From positions 1-33,413 of the forward strand of contig JANNED010000321.1 of assembly GCA_031388245.1 (NCBI GenBank): 33,413 nucleotides of DNA. The letters run 5' to 3'. Each line of letters opens with the position of its first letter. The first letter of the stretch is position 1. The notes beneath the pieces are model-generated. The model ran no database searches. It saw nothing but the letters and a program-made list of their open reading frames with translations, and had not been told where the DNA came from. Both the position numbers and the translations under genes were made by a program. This document shows, in pieces, positions 17,435 through 24,993 of this stretch. Source of the stretch: JANMDU01 sp031388245 (GTDB lineage: Bacteria > Pseudomonadota > Gammaproteobacteria > Burkholderiales > Burkholderiaceae_C).

Positions 17435-18109
17435 TCAGGCTGAGATTTTTTCGAGGCAATAGCCCAAGCCGCGCACCGTCGCGATGCGGATGGGGCCTTT
17501 TTCGATTTTCTTGCGCAAGCGATGGACATACACCTCAATGGCGTTGTTGCTCACCTCTTCGCCCCACTCACACAAGCGCTCGACGAGCTGATCTTTGCTC
17601 ACCAAGCGGCCAGAGCGTGCCAGCAAAATCTCCAGCAAGCTGATCTCTCTCGCGGATAAATCTATCATCTTGCCATCTATCGTGGCCACTCGGCCAGATT
17701 GGTCGTAGCTCAGTGGGCCATGTTTGATCAAGGTGCTGGCGCTGCCCGCCGTGCGCCGCGTGAGCGCGCGCACGCGTGCTTCGAGCTCTTCGAGTGCAAA
17801 CGGCTTGGCCATGTAATCGTCTGCGCCATGATCGAGCCCCTTGACCCGCTCTTCCACGCTGTCTGCCGCCGTCAGGATCAACACCTGCAGCGAAGAGCCG
17901 CGTGCTCTTAAGCGTTTCAAGACCTCTAGGCCATGCAGCTTGGGCAAACCCAGATCCAAAATGAGCAAATCAAATTCGGTGTTGGTCATGAGCGCCGCAT
18001 CGGCTTGCACGCCATCCGTCACGTGGTCAACGGCTGCGCCTGAGCCGCGCAAAGCGCGCAACAAGCCATCAGCCAACACTTGGTCGTCTTCAGCAATCAG
18101 GATGCGCAT
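17435..18109 (-). CDS. OmpR-family response regulator (TctD/QseB-like)
   Basis: This 224-residue transcription factor has a receiver domain starting MRILIAEDD, the phosphoacceptor Asp52 in LLILDLGLPK, Thr in LILTAAD and Lys in YMAKPF. The winged-helix DNA-binding domain contains LSAREISLLEILLARSGRLVSK and ends NAIEVYVHRLRKKI..IRIATVRGLGY. The ATG at 18109 has AGGAGA about 9 bases upstream. It is the first gene of the regulator-kinase pair, and a likely -10 box lies 43-48 bases upstream. The closest named relatives by pattern are TctD and QseB; which genes it controls is not visible. Confidence 0.95.
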   Translation of the reverse strand: MRILIAEDDQVLADGLLRALRGSGAAVDHVTDGVQADAALMTNTEFDLLILDLGLPKLHGLEVLKRLRARGSSLQVLILTAADSVEERVKGLDHGADDYMAKPFALEELEARVRALTRRTAGSASTLIKHGPLSYDQSGRVATIDGKMIDLSAREISLLEILLARSGRLVSKDQLVERLCEWGEEVSNNAIEVYVHRLRKKIEKGPIRIATVRGLGYCLEKISA

Positions 18110-18151
18110 GGTGTTTGTCTCCTACAGCGGTTTGCTCTGCTTTGAGCTCAT

Positions 18152-18157
18152 ATTGTA
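18152..18157 (-). promoter_or_regulatory. Possible -10 box of the two-component operon
   Basis: The minus strand reads TACAAT about 45 bases before the start codon of the response regulator. The preceding 17-base spacing does not lead to a good -35 box, which fits a promoter helped by an activator, but the call is weak. Confidence 0.3.
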
Positions 18158-18241
18158 AGGATTGTCCTGAATCGCGCCTGACAGAATCATTGCTTACAAG
18201 GCAGCCTTGGTGCGAAGAACGCCATGCGTTATGCTGGCAGC

Positions 18242-19378
18242 ATGACTGAGCCATCCCCGCAAACACCCTCGCCCAAGCCCAGCTCTCTTGTAGCGGGGCT
18301 CGAGGGCGAAGTGGCTGCTTTGCTCGATCACGACATGGCCGAGGTGGCGCGCAAAAATCCGGGGCGCTTTTGGCTGTTCTTGGCCGTGCTCTCGGCCATC
18401 GTGCTGATGGGCTTGTCTGCTTGGCGGCAGGGCTGGTTTACACCCATGTCTTATGTGTTTGTGGAGCTGCCCGGTGCCAGTGGCGTGCAAATTGGCACGC
18501 CCGTGCGGCTCAAGGGCTTCAAGATCGGCGATGTGGACGATATTGAGCTCGATCCGCAGCTCAATGTGCGGGCGCGGCTGCGCGTGGCCAGCGAGCGGCT
18601 GCCGCTGCTCGGGCAAGATGCCAGCGCCCGCTTTGGACGCGATGGCCCGATTGGCGGGAAATACATCGAGCTGCTGCCCGGAGAGCGGGCCGGCCCACGC
18701 CTTGCAGCAGGCGCGATGCTGCCCATGGACGTGGGCAATGAACTTGAAGATGTGATGGGCACGGTAAAAATTGCTGTAGAAAAACTCGCCATTGCTATCG
18801 GCAAAATGGAACCCATCCTGGATGACACCAAAAAACTCACGGGTGAGGCGGCTGAAATGCGCAAAGACATTCGCAGCTCCGTGACCACGGTGCTCGCCAA
18901 CATGGAGGCCATGAGCGGCCAGCTCAAAAGCATGGGCAATTCGGCAGGCAATGTGGCGCAGCGGCTGGATAAAGACAGCGTGGCCTTGATGCAAGACATC
19001 AACAAAATCACCGGGCAAGCGCAGGCTGCCGCCACATCCGCACGCAACAGCTTGGCCGCACTTGAAAAAGACATGCCGCCTACGCTGGATAAAGTCAAAG
19101 AAGCTTTGAGCAGCGTGCAATCCTCCGCGGACAACATCAAAATCATCACGCAAGATATGCGGCAAATGGTCAGCGAGATCAAAGCGGATGTGCCGCCAGC
19201 GGTGCGCGCAGGCCGCGCTGCCGCGCAAGATGCCGCGCTGATCACCGATGGCGCCAAAAAGACTTGGCCGATTTCTACGTTTATCAAAAATGCGGATGCG
19301 CCGCCAAGCCATGCGAACAAGCCGGCAGCACCGACATCGCCGCCCTCGCTACCGCTGGCTACACCCCCTGTGCCATAG
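18242..19378 (+). CDS. MCE-domain lipid-transport protein (MlaD-like)
   Basis: This 378-residue protein has a cytoplasmic N terminus, one membrane segment (FWLFLAVLSAIVLMGLSAW, about residues 42-60) and an MCE domain (YVFVELPGASGVQIGTPVRLKGFKIG-type, about 70-150, ending GGKYIELLPGE). A long helical region then runs to about 345, with a proline/alanine-rich tail (SHANKPAAPTSPPSLPLATP). MCE proteins form rings or tubes that carry lipids across the periplasm with an inner-membrane permease (MlaE) and an ATPase (MlaF). The permease-like gene follows after 12 bases; no ATPase gene is present. An ATG at 18224 would add six residues. Neither start has a strong ribosome-binding site. The family is confident, the cargo unknown. 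Confidence 0.85.
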   Translation: MTEPSPQTPSPKPSSLVAGLEGEVAALLDHDMAEVARKNPGRFWLFLAVLSAIVLMGLSAWRQGWFTPMSYVFVELPGASGVQIGTPVRLKGFKIGDVDDIELDPQLNVRARLRVASERLPLLGQDASARFGRDGPIGGKYIELLPGERAGPRLAAGAMLPMDVGNELEDVMGTVKIAVEKLAIAIGKMEPILDDTKKLTGEAAEMRKDIRSSVTTVLANMEAMSGQLKSMGNSAGNVAQRLDKDSVALMQDINKITGQAQAAATSARNSLAALEKDMPPTLDKVKEALSSVQSSADNIKIITQDMRQMVSEIKADVPPAVRAGRAAAQDAALITDGAKKTWPISTFIKNADAPPSHANKPAAPTSPPSLPLATPPVP

Positions 19379-19390
19379 ATCATCTCTCGC

Positions 19391-20200
19391 ATGCCCGCTC
19401 CTCCACCGCCGCTCAAGTTCAGCGTCAATGCGCTGCTGGTGTCGCCGCTGCGCGTGCGCTGGGAAGCCGCCTGTGGCTTGTGGCGCTATCACGGCTGCTG
19501 GCGCTTGAGCGTGATCCGCCAGCGTATTCGGCAGGAGCTGCATCGCGAGCTTTCCGAGACGATGCCGATGGTGTTGATCCTTGCGCTGGTTGCGGCGATT
19601 TTGATTTTCGTGGTGCTGCCGGCTTCGCTGCGCGAGCAAGCCGAGACGATTTTGGCGAGACTTTGGCCGCTCTGGGTGGTGCAGGCTGCGCCGATGGTGT
19701 GTGCGCTCGTGTTGGCCATGCTCAACGCACCCGCCGTGGCGCTGCGCTATGTGGAGCTCCATGCACAAGGCTACTTTCCCGCTGCTGCACCAGAGCGTGA
19801 TCGCCATGTGGCGGCGCTGGCGGTGCCGCAAATACTCGCACATGCCGTGCTTTGCGCAGCTTGCGCGACCTTGCTGGTGATGTTCAGCTTGGTGTTTGGC
19901 ATTCTGGCCGAGCTGGTGCTGGCTGTGGGCGATGTGCGAAGCGTGCTCACCACGATTCTTGCCAGCACCTCACCGCTGGCTTGGCTGCGCTCGGCGGCTC
20001 AAGCCTTCGTGCTTGGCGCGGTCTGCGCATTCGTGACGGTACTGTTCGCTTGGCCGGGCAGCCAAACCGCCGACAGCGCCAAAGACACGCACCGCATCGG
20101 CATTTTTGCCATCATCGTCGCATCCGTGGCCTGTGCAGCGGCAGGGCTGGCGATGAACTGGGTGGCCGGGCTGCTGGGCTGGAATCCTTCTGTGCTTTGA
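19391..20200 (+). CDS. Diverged MlaE-like permease
   Basis: This 269-residue integral membrane protein has five or six hydrophobic segments (about 57-77, 93-112, 150-182, 200-225, 240-262). Length, topology and the layout of the central part (a helix pair, a polar loop with ALRYVELHAQGYFP, then VAALAVPQILAHAVL) resemble MlaE permeases, whose equivalent loop reads ELGTMRVTEQIDAL..GVDPVRYLVVPRVLA. The conserved ELG and the acidic coupling residues are not recognisable here, so similarity is structural rather than motif-level. The gene follows the MCE gene by 12 bases and is surely co-transcribed. It could belong to an MCE system with an ATPase encoded elsewhere, or have lost ATP coupling. Confidence 0.55.
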   Translation: MPAPPPPLKFSVNALLVSPLRVRWEAACGLWRYHGCWRLSVIRQRIRQELHRELSETMPMVLILALVAAILIFVVLPASLREQAETILARLWPLWVVQAAPMVCALVLAMLNAPAVALRYVELHAQGYFPAAAPERDRHVAALAVPQILAHAVLCAACATLLVMFSLVFGILAELVLAVGDVRSVLTTILASTSPLAWLRSAAQAFVLGAVCAFVTVLFAWPGSQTADSAKDTHRIGIFAIIVASVACAAAGLAMNWVAGLLGWNPSVL

Positions 20201-20202
20201 TT

Positions 20203-20270
20203 TTTTATGGCATTTAGAGCAGATTGCCGGCCTATTTACTGCATAGTATGCTATAAAAAATATAGCAAAT
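20203..20270 (-). repeat. Dispersed hairpin-tail repeat, copy C (between convergent genes)
   Basis: A perfect 7-bp hairpin (TGCTATA 20249-20255, five A, TATAGCA 20261-20267) is followed on the minus strand by ACTATGCAGT, then GGCCGGCAA, and ends in CATAAAAAA. The A/T-rich hairpin sits between the 3' ends of the permease and YddG-like genes and may terminate both. Confidence 0.85.
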
Positions 20271-20277
20271 GCACGGT

Positions 20278-21153
20278 TCAAGCACGCCGCGTACCCAGCA
20301 TCGCAGCGCCCACAATCAAGGCCGCAGCCCAGCCAATGCTCCAGCCGAGCGGCTGCCCCGTGACCAAAAAGAGCAAAGCGGTTGATGCAAGCGGGGTGAT
20401 GTAGCTCAAAATGCCGATTTGCTGCGCATCGCCGCGTTTGAGAGCGGCATCCCACAAATAAAAGGCCGCGCCCAGCGGCCCGAGCCCGAGGAGCACGAGC
20501 AGCCACACATCTTGGCTGCTCAGGCTCACACGCGGCTCCAAAAACACATGGCACAGCAGCGAAAGCAGGCCGCTGAGCAGGCCAAACAAACCAATCGCCG
20601 CTGTGGCAAAGCTTTTGCCTTGCAACGCCAACCGTTTGCACAGCAATGAATAACTGGCCCAAATGAAAGCTGAGCCGGCTGCGGGAATGTAGCCCCAGGC
20701 CAAGCCCTGGGTTGCGTCCCCAGAGCGGCCACCCAAAATAGCGATGCATGCGCCAGCAAAGCCCATGCAAGCAGCCAAAAGATGCGTCGCGGTGAGCCGC
20801 ACACCCGGCAAAAACAGCGGTGCCATCACCACGATGCCCAGTGGCCACAAATAATTCACCAAGTTCGCCTGCACGGGCGGTGCATGGCGCAGCGCAATGA
20901 ACAGCAAAAAGTGAAAACCAAACAGGCCATAGACACCGAGCAACACATGCTGCCAAGGCATCTTCCAGCTCGCCACATCCAGGCGCCCATTGCGCCAAGA
21001 CAGCGGCAACGCCACCAAACTCCCCACCAGCAGCCCCACACCCGTGAGCAAAAAGGGCGGCACATGCGAGAGCGCCACACCCAACCAAGCCAGCAGCGCC
21101 CAAAGCGCGATGGCGGCCAAAGCGAAGAGATGAGCCAGAGAAGAAGGTTTCAC
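20278..21153 (-). CDS. DMT-superfamily exporter, YddG-like (EamA domains)
   Basis: This 291-residue protein has ten predicted membrane segments in two EamA repeats. The first repeat ends near residue 140 with the loop GGRSGDATQG, and the second closes with the basic GTRRA. The NLVNYLWPLGIVVMAPLFLPG stretch in helix 4 is typical of the YddG branch, which exports aromatic amino acids and related metabolites. The start is GTG 21153; no ATG lies near it in frame and no good ribosome-binding site is seen. Copy D of the dispersed repeat begins a few bases upstream of the start codon, so the native promoter or leader may have been replaced. Its 3' end faces the MlaE-like gene across repeat copy C. 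Substrate inferred only from family. Confidence 0.85.
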   Translation of the reverse strand: MKPSSLAHLFALAAIALWALLAWLGVALSHVPPFLLTGVGLLVGSLVALPLSWRNGRLDVASWKMPWQHVLLGVYGLFGFHFLLFIALRHAPPVQANLVNYLWPLGIVVMAPLFLPGVRLTATHLLAACMGFAGACIAILGGRSGDATQGLAWGYIPAAGSAFIWASYSLLCKRLALQGKSFATAAIGLFGLLSGLLSLLCHVFLEPRVSLSSQDVWLLVLLGLGPLGAAFYLWDAALKRGDAQQIGILSYITPLASTALLFLVTGQPLGWSIGWAAALIVGAAMLGTRRA

Positions 21154-21157
21154 AGCG

Positions 21158-21224
21158 TACTATGAATTCAATAGCACTGGTGGCATAGCCTATGCTGGCT
21201 ACTGGCTAATTTAGCTTGAAAAAT
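21158..21224 (+). repeat. Dispersed hairpin-tail repeat, copy D
   Basis: The copy runs TACTATGAATTCAATAGCA (imperfect hairpin), TGGTGGCATAGCC, TATGCTGGCTACTGGCTAA, then TTAGCTTGAAAAATG. It fills most of the gap between the YddG-like start codon and the adenosyltransferase stop codon. Confidence 0.8.
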
Positions 21225-21234
21225 GAGCCCCATA

Positions 21235-21807
21235 TTACTCAGGCAAGGCATCCATCGACTTCAAACGCTCGCTCTTCCAATACACATCATCGCCGCCGCC
21301 CATGCGGTTGAGCACTCGTGCCAGCACAAAGAGCAAATCAGAGAGGCGGTTTAAATACAAGCGCGGCGCATCGTTGATTCTTTCTTGCGCGTGCAGCGCC
21401 ACCACCGAGCGCTCCGCACGCCGCGCCACCGTGCGGCACACATGCGCCAGCGCGGCTGCGCGGCTGCCAGCAGGCAAGATGAATTCGAGCAAACGCGGCA
21501 GCTCAGCGTTGTAGGTCTCCAGCGCTTGATCGAGCTGGAGTAGCGCTTCTTTTTTGAGCAGTTCGTAGCCCGGCATCGCCAGCTCGCCACCGAGGTTGAA
21601 CAACTGATGCTGCACATCCATCAGCAGCTCGCGCACATCAGCAGGCATCGGCTCGCAGAGCAACACACCGAGGTTGGAGTTGAGCTCATCCACATCGCCC
21701 ACGGCGCAAATGCGCTCGCTGGCTTTGGAGATGCGCGAGTTGTCGGCCAAGCCTGTGCTGCCATCGTCGCCAGTGCGGGTGGCGATTTGTGTGAGTCGAT
21801 TGCCCAT
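21235..21807 (-). CDS. Cob(I)alamin adenosyltransferase, PduO type
   Basis: The enzyme transfers the adenosyl group of ATP to cob(I)alamin to make coenzyme B12. The 190-residue product shows the N-terminal ATP-binding segment TRTGDDGSTGLADN, the VGDVDELNSNLGV helix, and the C-terminal RRAERSVVAL and LNRLSDLLFVLARVLNR blocks of the PduO/MMAB family. ATG 21807 is chosen because family members start a few residues before TRTGDDG; upstream in-frame starts give an unsupported extension. No B12-dependent enzyme or cobalamin biosynthesis gene lies nearby. Repeats D and E flank the gene on both sides. Confidence 0.94.
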   Translation of the reverse strand: MGNRLTQIATRTGDDGSTGLADNSRISKASERICAVGDVDELNSNLGVLLCEPMPADVRELLMDVQHQLFNLGGELAMPGYELLKKEALLQLDQALETYNAELPRLLEFILPAGSRAAALAHVCRTVARRAERSVVALHAQERINDAPRLYLNRLSDLLFVLARVLNRMGGGDDVYWKSERLKSMDALPE

Positions 21808-21885
21808 GGTGTGTCTTTGCTGCCAATAAAGCCGTGATTGTCGCAAAAGAGAGGCTGTGGTGTGCTCTTGCGCCTTTCAGCCCCA

Positions 21886-21952
21886 CTATTTAAGCCAAAT
21901 TAACCCCTTGCCAGCATGAAATGTGCTTGTATTGCTATCAAAATAATAGTGT
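21886..21952 (-). repeat. Dispersed hairpin-tail repeat, copy E
   Basis: The minus strand reads CACTATTATTTTGATAGCAA, then ACAAGCACATTTCATGCTGGCAA, and ends TTTGGCTTAAATAGT. It starts just at the mscS stop codon and occupies the gap between mscS and the adenosyltransferase gene. Confidence 0.8.
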
Positions 21953-21954
21953 TG

Positions 21955-22773
21955 CTAGACAGCTGGATACACCTTCACAGGCCGTGTGGCCACCGGGAAG
22001 CCAGCCGCGCCCAGCGTGTCGGCAATCGCTTTGTTGGTGTCGAAATAAACTTGCCAGTAGTGATCTGTGTGGCAATACGGGCGCACGGCCAGCTTGGGGC
22101 CGAATTCGTTGAATTCGATAATTTCCACATCCACGCCTTGTTCGGCCTTGGTATTGGCCACCTTCGCCACCGCTTCTTTGAGCAGCGCCACGGCTTTGTG
22201 CATATCGGCGCTGGCAGCAAGCTGCGCGGCCAGATCAACGCGGCGATAGGGGTTGTGGGTGAAGTTTTTGATATCACCGCCCATCACTTTGCCATTGCCC
22301 ACAATCGTGCGCACGTTGTCTGGCGTGTTGAGCGTCGTGCCAAACAAACCAATCTCCACCGCCGTGCCTTCCACGCCGCCCACGGTCACATAATCGCCCA
22401 CTTTGTAGGGGCGCAAGATCAGCAAAAAGATGCCCGCAGCGAAATTACCCAGCAAGCCGCTCCACGCCGCGCCAATGGCCACGCCCGCGCCGGCCACAAG
22501 GGCGGCAAAACTCGTGGTCTCCACGCCAAAGTAGCCCAAAATCGCCACCACCAGCACGATGTTGAGCGCCACGCTGACGAAGCTGACCAGATAGTTTTGC
22601 ACGGTGATATCGAGCTTTTGCCGCGTCATGGCCGCGCCGATCATGCGGCAAGCCAAGCCAATCAGCCAGCGGCCAATGATAAAAACCGCAATCGCGCCGA
22701 GCACCTTGAGGCCAAAGGCCAAAAGGATGGGTTGGGCTTGATCGAGCCAAGAAGTCACTTTGTTGCTGTCCAT
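21955..22773 (-). CDS. mscS: Small-conductance mechanosensitive channel
   Basis: This 272-residue MscS-family channel releases solutes through the inner membrane when turgor rises. Three membrane helices are visible (about 15-45, 55-80, 85-115). The pore helix reads FAALVAGAGVAIGAAWSGLLGNFAAG, with the glycine/alanine packing of TM3, followed by the beta domain start ILRPYKVGDYV and the VEGTAVEIGLFGTTL segment. Length and order match the short E. coli MscS type. ATG 22773 is preferred over an ORF start 13 codons earlier because AAGGGA lies about 7 bases upstream of it. The TAG stop is at the edge of repeat copy E. Confidence 0.95.
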   Translation of the reverse strand: MDSNKVTSWLDQAQPILLAFGLKVLGAIAVFIIGRWLIGLACRMIGAAMTRQKLDITVQNYLVSFVSVALNIVLVVAILGYFGVETTSFAALVAGAGVAIGAAWSGLLGNFAAGIFLLILRPYKVGDYVTVGGVEGTAVEIGLFGTTLNTPDNVRTIVGNGKVMGGDIKNFTHNPYRRVDLAAQLAASADMHKAVALLKEAVAKVANTKAEQGVDVEIIEFNEFGPKLAVRPYCHTDHYWQVYFDTNKAIADTLGAAGFPVATRPVKVYPAV

Positions 22774-22869
22774 GAAGATTCCCTTGAAATAAAAAAAGAG
22801 TCCAGCGAACATAGCGTGAATTGCGGCGCTGCGTCAAGTCTCGTCCTGGAATCGTCTGCCGAAAATCTC

Positions 22870-22875
22870 TAGAAT
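22870..22875 (+). promoter_or_regulatory. Possible -10 box of the FAD-oxidase gene
   Basis: TAGAAT stands about 55 bases upstream of the ATG in the gap between mscS and the oxidase. The hexamer 17 bases earlier, TGGAAT, is a poor -35. Weak call. Confidence 0.25.
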
Positions 22876-22929
22876 GTGATTTGCTGCTTGCTCATGAGGC
22901 GAGTCAGCATCAATTATTTGGAGACAACC

Positions 22930-24354
22930 ATGAACGCACCGATACCTGCTCACCTGCTCCCCCAAATCCGCCAGCGCGACATCCCCGCTGCGTTCATTGA
23001 CGCACTCAAAGCGCGCTTCGGTGCGAATTGCTCCACGGCGCAAGTCATCCGCGAGCAGCATGGGCGCGATGAGAGTGCGTTCACGACTGTGCCGCCGCCG
23101 GCAGCTGTGGTGTTTGCCGAAAGCACGCAGGATGTTAGTGATGCTGTGAAGCTTTGTGCGCAACACAAAGTGCCTGTGATTCCATTTGGCGTGGGCTCGT
23201 CGCTGGAAGGCCATCTGCTCGCTGTGGAGGGCGGCATCAGCATTGATGTGGGGCGGATGAACAAAATCCTCTCGGTGAACGCAGAAGATTTGACGGTGAC
23301 GGTGCAGGCCGGCGTGTGCCGCATTGCCCTGAACAATGAGATCAAATCTTCAGGCCTGTTTTTCCCGATTGACCCAGGTGCCGATGCGACACTGGGCGGC
23401 ATGAGCGCCACGCGTGCCAGTGGCACGAATGCTGTGCGCTACGGCACGATGCGCGAGAACGTGCTCGCATTGGAAGTCGTCACCGCGCAAGGCGAGGTGA
23501 TCCGCACTGGCACGCGCGCCAAAAAATCTTCTGCGGGCTACGATCTCACGCGCTTGATGGTGGGCAGCGAAGGCACGCTGGGCATCATGACCGAGATCAC
23601 GCTGCGCCTGTATCCGATCCCTGAGACGATTCAAGCCGCACTGTGCTCGTTTTCCAGCATCCGCGAGGCCGTCGCCACTGTGATCAGCATGATCCAGCTG
23701 GGCGTGCCGATTGCGCGGGTAGAACTGATCGACGGCAACACCGTGCGCATGGTGAATGCGCACAGCAAAACCACGCTTCAAGAGCAACCCACGCTGATGA
23801 TGGAATTTCACGGCTCGCCCAACGGCGTGGCCGAGCAAATCGAGACGGTGCAAGAGCTGGCACGTGACAACGGCGGCCAAGCCTTTGAATGGGCCAGCAC
23901 GCCCGAGGCGCGCAGCAAACTCTGGACAGCGCGGCACAACGCCTATTTCGCGGCCGTACAAAGCCGCCCGGGCTGCCGCGCCATATCGACGGACACTTGC
24001 GTGCCGATTTCGCGCTTAGCCGATGCTTTGCTCGATTCGGTGGATGAAGCTGATGCCAGCGGCATTCCTTATTTTCTCGTCGGCCACGTGGGCGACGGCA
24101 ATTTCCACTTTGGCTATTTGATTGATCCTGAGAACCCCGCAGAATTTGCCAAAGCTGAAGCGCTCAACCACAGCTTGGTGCATCGCACGCTCAAGCTTGG
24201 CGGCACCTGCTCCGGAGAGCATGGCATTGGCTTGCACAAGCAAAATTTCCTCATCAGCGAGGCGGGCGATGGCGCTGTGGCCTTCATGCGCACGATCAAG
24301 CATGCGCTCGATCCGCTCAACATTATGAATCCGGGAAAGATCTTTAGCTGGTGA
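22930..24354 (+). CDS. FAD-linked D-lactate dehydrogenase-like oxidoreductase (LDHD/GlcD family)
   Basis: This 474-residue flavoprotein has an N-terminal FAD_binding_4 domain (VIPFGVGSSLEGH, the pyrophosphate loop; GADATLGGMSATRASGTNAVRYGTM) and a C-terminal FAD-oxidase domain. The latter carries GHVGDGNFHFGYL, whose histidines bind metal in relatives, and the GEHGIGLHKQ motif, closing with LDPLNIMNPGKI. This is the layout of D-lactate dehydrogenases of the mitochondrial LDHD type and of glycolate oxidase subunit GlcD. No GlcE/GlcF genes are nearby, favouring a stand-alone D-2-hydroxyacid dehydrogenase. ATG 22930 has GGAGA five bases upstream; an earlier in-frame start is unlikely. Substrate is inferred. 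Confidence 0.9.
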   Translation: MNAPIPAHLLPQIRQRDIPAAFIDALKARFGANCSTAQVIREQHGRDESAFTTVPPPAAVVFAESTQDVSDAVKLCAQHKVPVIPFGVGSSLEGHLLAVEGGISIDVGRMNKILSVNAEDLTVTVQAGVCRIALNNEIKSSGLFFPIDPGADATLGGMSATRASGTNAVRYGTMRENVLALEVVTAQGEVIRTGTRAKKSSAGYDLTRLMVGSEGTLGIMTEITLRLYPIPETIQAALCSFSSIREAVATVISMIQLGVPIARVELIDGNTVRMVNAHSKTTLQEQPTLMMEFHGSPNGVAEQIETVQELARDNGGQAFEWASTPEARSKLWTARHNAYFAAVQSRPGCRAISTDTCVPISRLADALLDSVDEADASGIPYFLVGHVGDGNFHFGYLIDPENPAEFAKAEALNHSLVHRTLKLGGTCSGEHGIGLHKQNFLISEAGDGAVAFMRTIKHALDPLNIMNPGKIFSW

Positions 24355-24362
24355 GGTTTTTT

Positions 24363-24430
24363 ATGCTATGTATTTAATAGCACACTAGGTAGACAATACG
24401 CCGGGAAGCAAGCTAAATCGCTTTGATTTC
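24363..24430 (+). repeat. Dispersed hairpin-tail repeat, copy F (between convergent genes)
   Basis: A GCTAT..ATAGC hairpin (24365-24381) is followed by ACACTAGGTAG, ATACGCCGGGAAGCAAGCTAA and CTTTGATTT. A second 8-bp stem, GCCGGGAA at 24400-24407 with TTCCCGGC at 24428-24435, spans the tail. It lies between the oxidase and the secreted paralogue and may help terminate both. Confidence 0.8.
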
Positions 24431-24443
24431 CCGGCCCGCAGCG

Positions 24444-24950
24444 CTAGCGCTGGATATCTGACATCTTGCAGCCTTTGGCCAAAAACACACCCGTCATGTG
24501 CTCTTTGCGGCCCTGGGCTTGCTGGCCGAGCGCGGCATTTTGCTGAGTGGCGGCCTGCTGGGCTGCGGATTGCTGCGCGGCTGCTTGCTGTTGCTGCTGC
24601 GCTGAATTGTTTTGTGCAGCGCCCAAGACACCGCCGAGCATGCCGCCCAAACCGCCTCCAAAGCCTCCGCCAAAACCACCAAACCCGCCAGAGCGTGCAG
24701 CAGCTTGCTGCGCCACCGCGCCGATCACGGCTGAGCCCACGCCGCCTGCGGCATTGGCATCTTGTGCGGGCGCTGCTGGGGCAGCGGGCTGATTGGCACG
24801 CGCGATCACCGCGTCCATCTGCACGATCTCGCCATAGATTTGCTGGCAAGTCATGTCGTTGTCTGTCATTTTGACGCGCTCGATGGTCTGCGCGGATGCG
24901 CTTGTGGCCAGCAAAACCAGCCAAGCAGAGAGAGCAAAATTTTGTGTCAT
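24444..24950 (-). CDS. Secreted low-complexity protein of unknown function, paralogue 2
   Basis: This 168-residue protein has a signal peptide (MTQNFALSAWLVLLATSASA), a short conserved N-terminal module (IERVKMTDNDMTCQQIYGEI..MDAVI), and a low-complexity middle. The middle contains a glycine/phenylalanine stretch (GGFGGFGGGFGGGLGGML) and a glutamine/alanine stretch. It ends in a conserved module, AQGRKEHMTGVFLAKGCKMSDIQR in two pieces (AQGRKEHMTGVFLAKG, CKMSDIQR). Both modules recur in the gene immediately upstream. Each carries one cysteine, so a disulphide between the ends is possible. AAGAGA lies 8 bases before ATG 24950. The stop codon lies in a 14-bp palindrome (24439-24452). I do not recognise a function; the middle is unlike the neighbours in codon content only because of the amino acids. 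Confidence 0.8.
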   Translation of the reverse strand: MTQNFALSAWLVLLATSASAQTIERVKMTDNDMTCQQIYGEIVQMDAVIARANQPAAPAAPAQDANAAGGVGSAVIGAVAQQAAARSGGFGGFGGGFGGGLGGMLGGVLGAAQNNSAQQQQQAAAQQSAAQQAATQQNAALGQQAQGRKEHMTGVFLAKGCKMSDIQR

Positions 24951-24993
24951 GAGATATCTCTTTTCAGGAATGCGTTGTGTGCTACGGATTGGA

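Noticed and set aside
18194..19312. Long antisense open frame of about 372 codons over the MCE gene
   Set aside because: Composition (His, Arg and Gln-rich, no domain) is typical of a complementary-strand shadow, and the plus-strand MCE domain is clear.
19970..21103. Long open frame of about 377 codons opposite and across the YddG-like gene
   Set aside because: It overlaps the well-supported exporter in another frame, is rich in Cys, His and Trp, and matches no family; it is a shadow of GC-rich codon structure.
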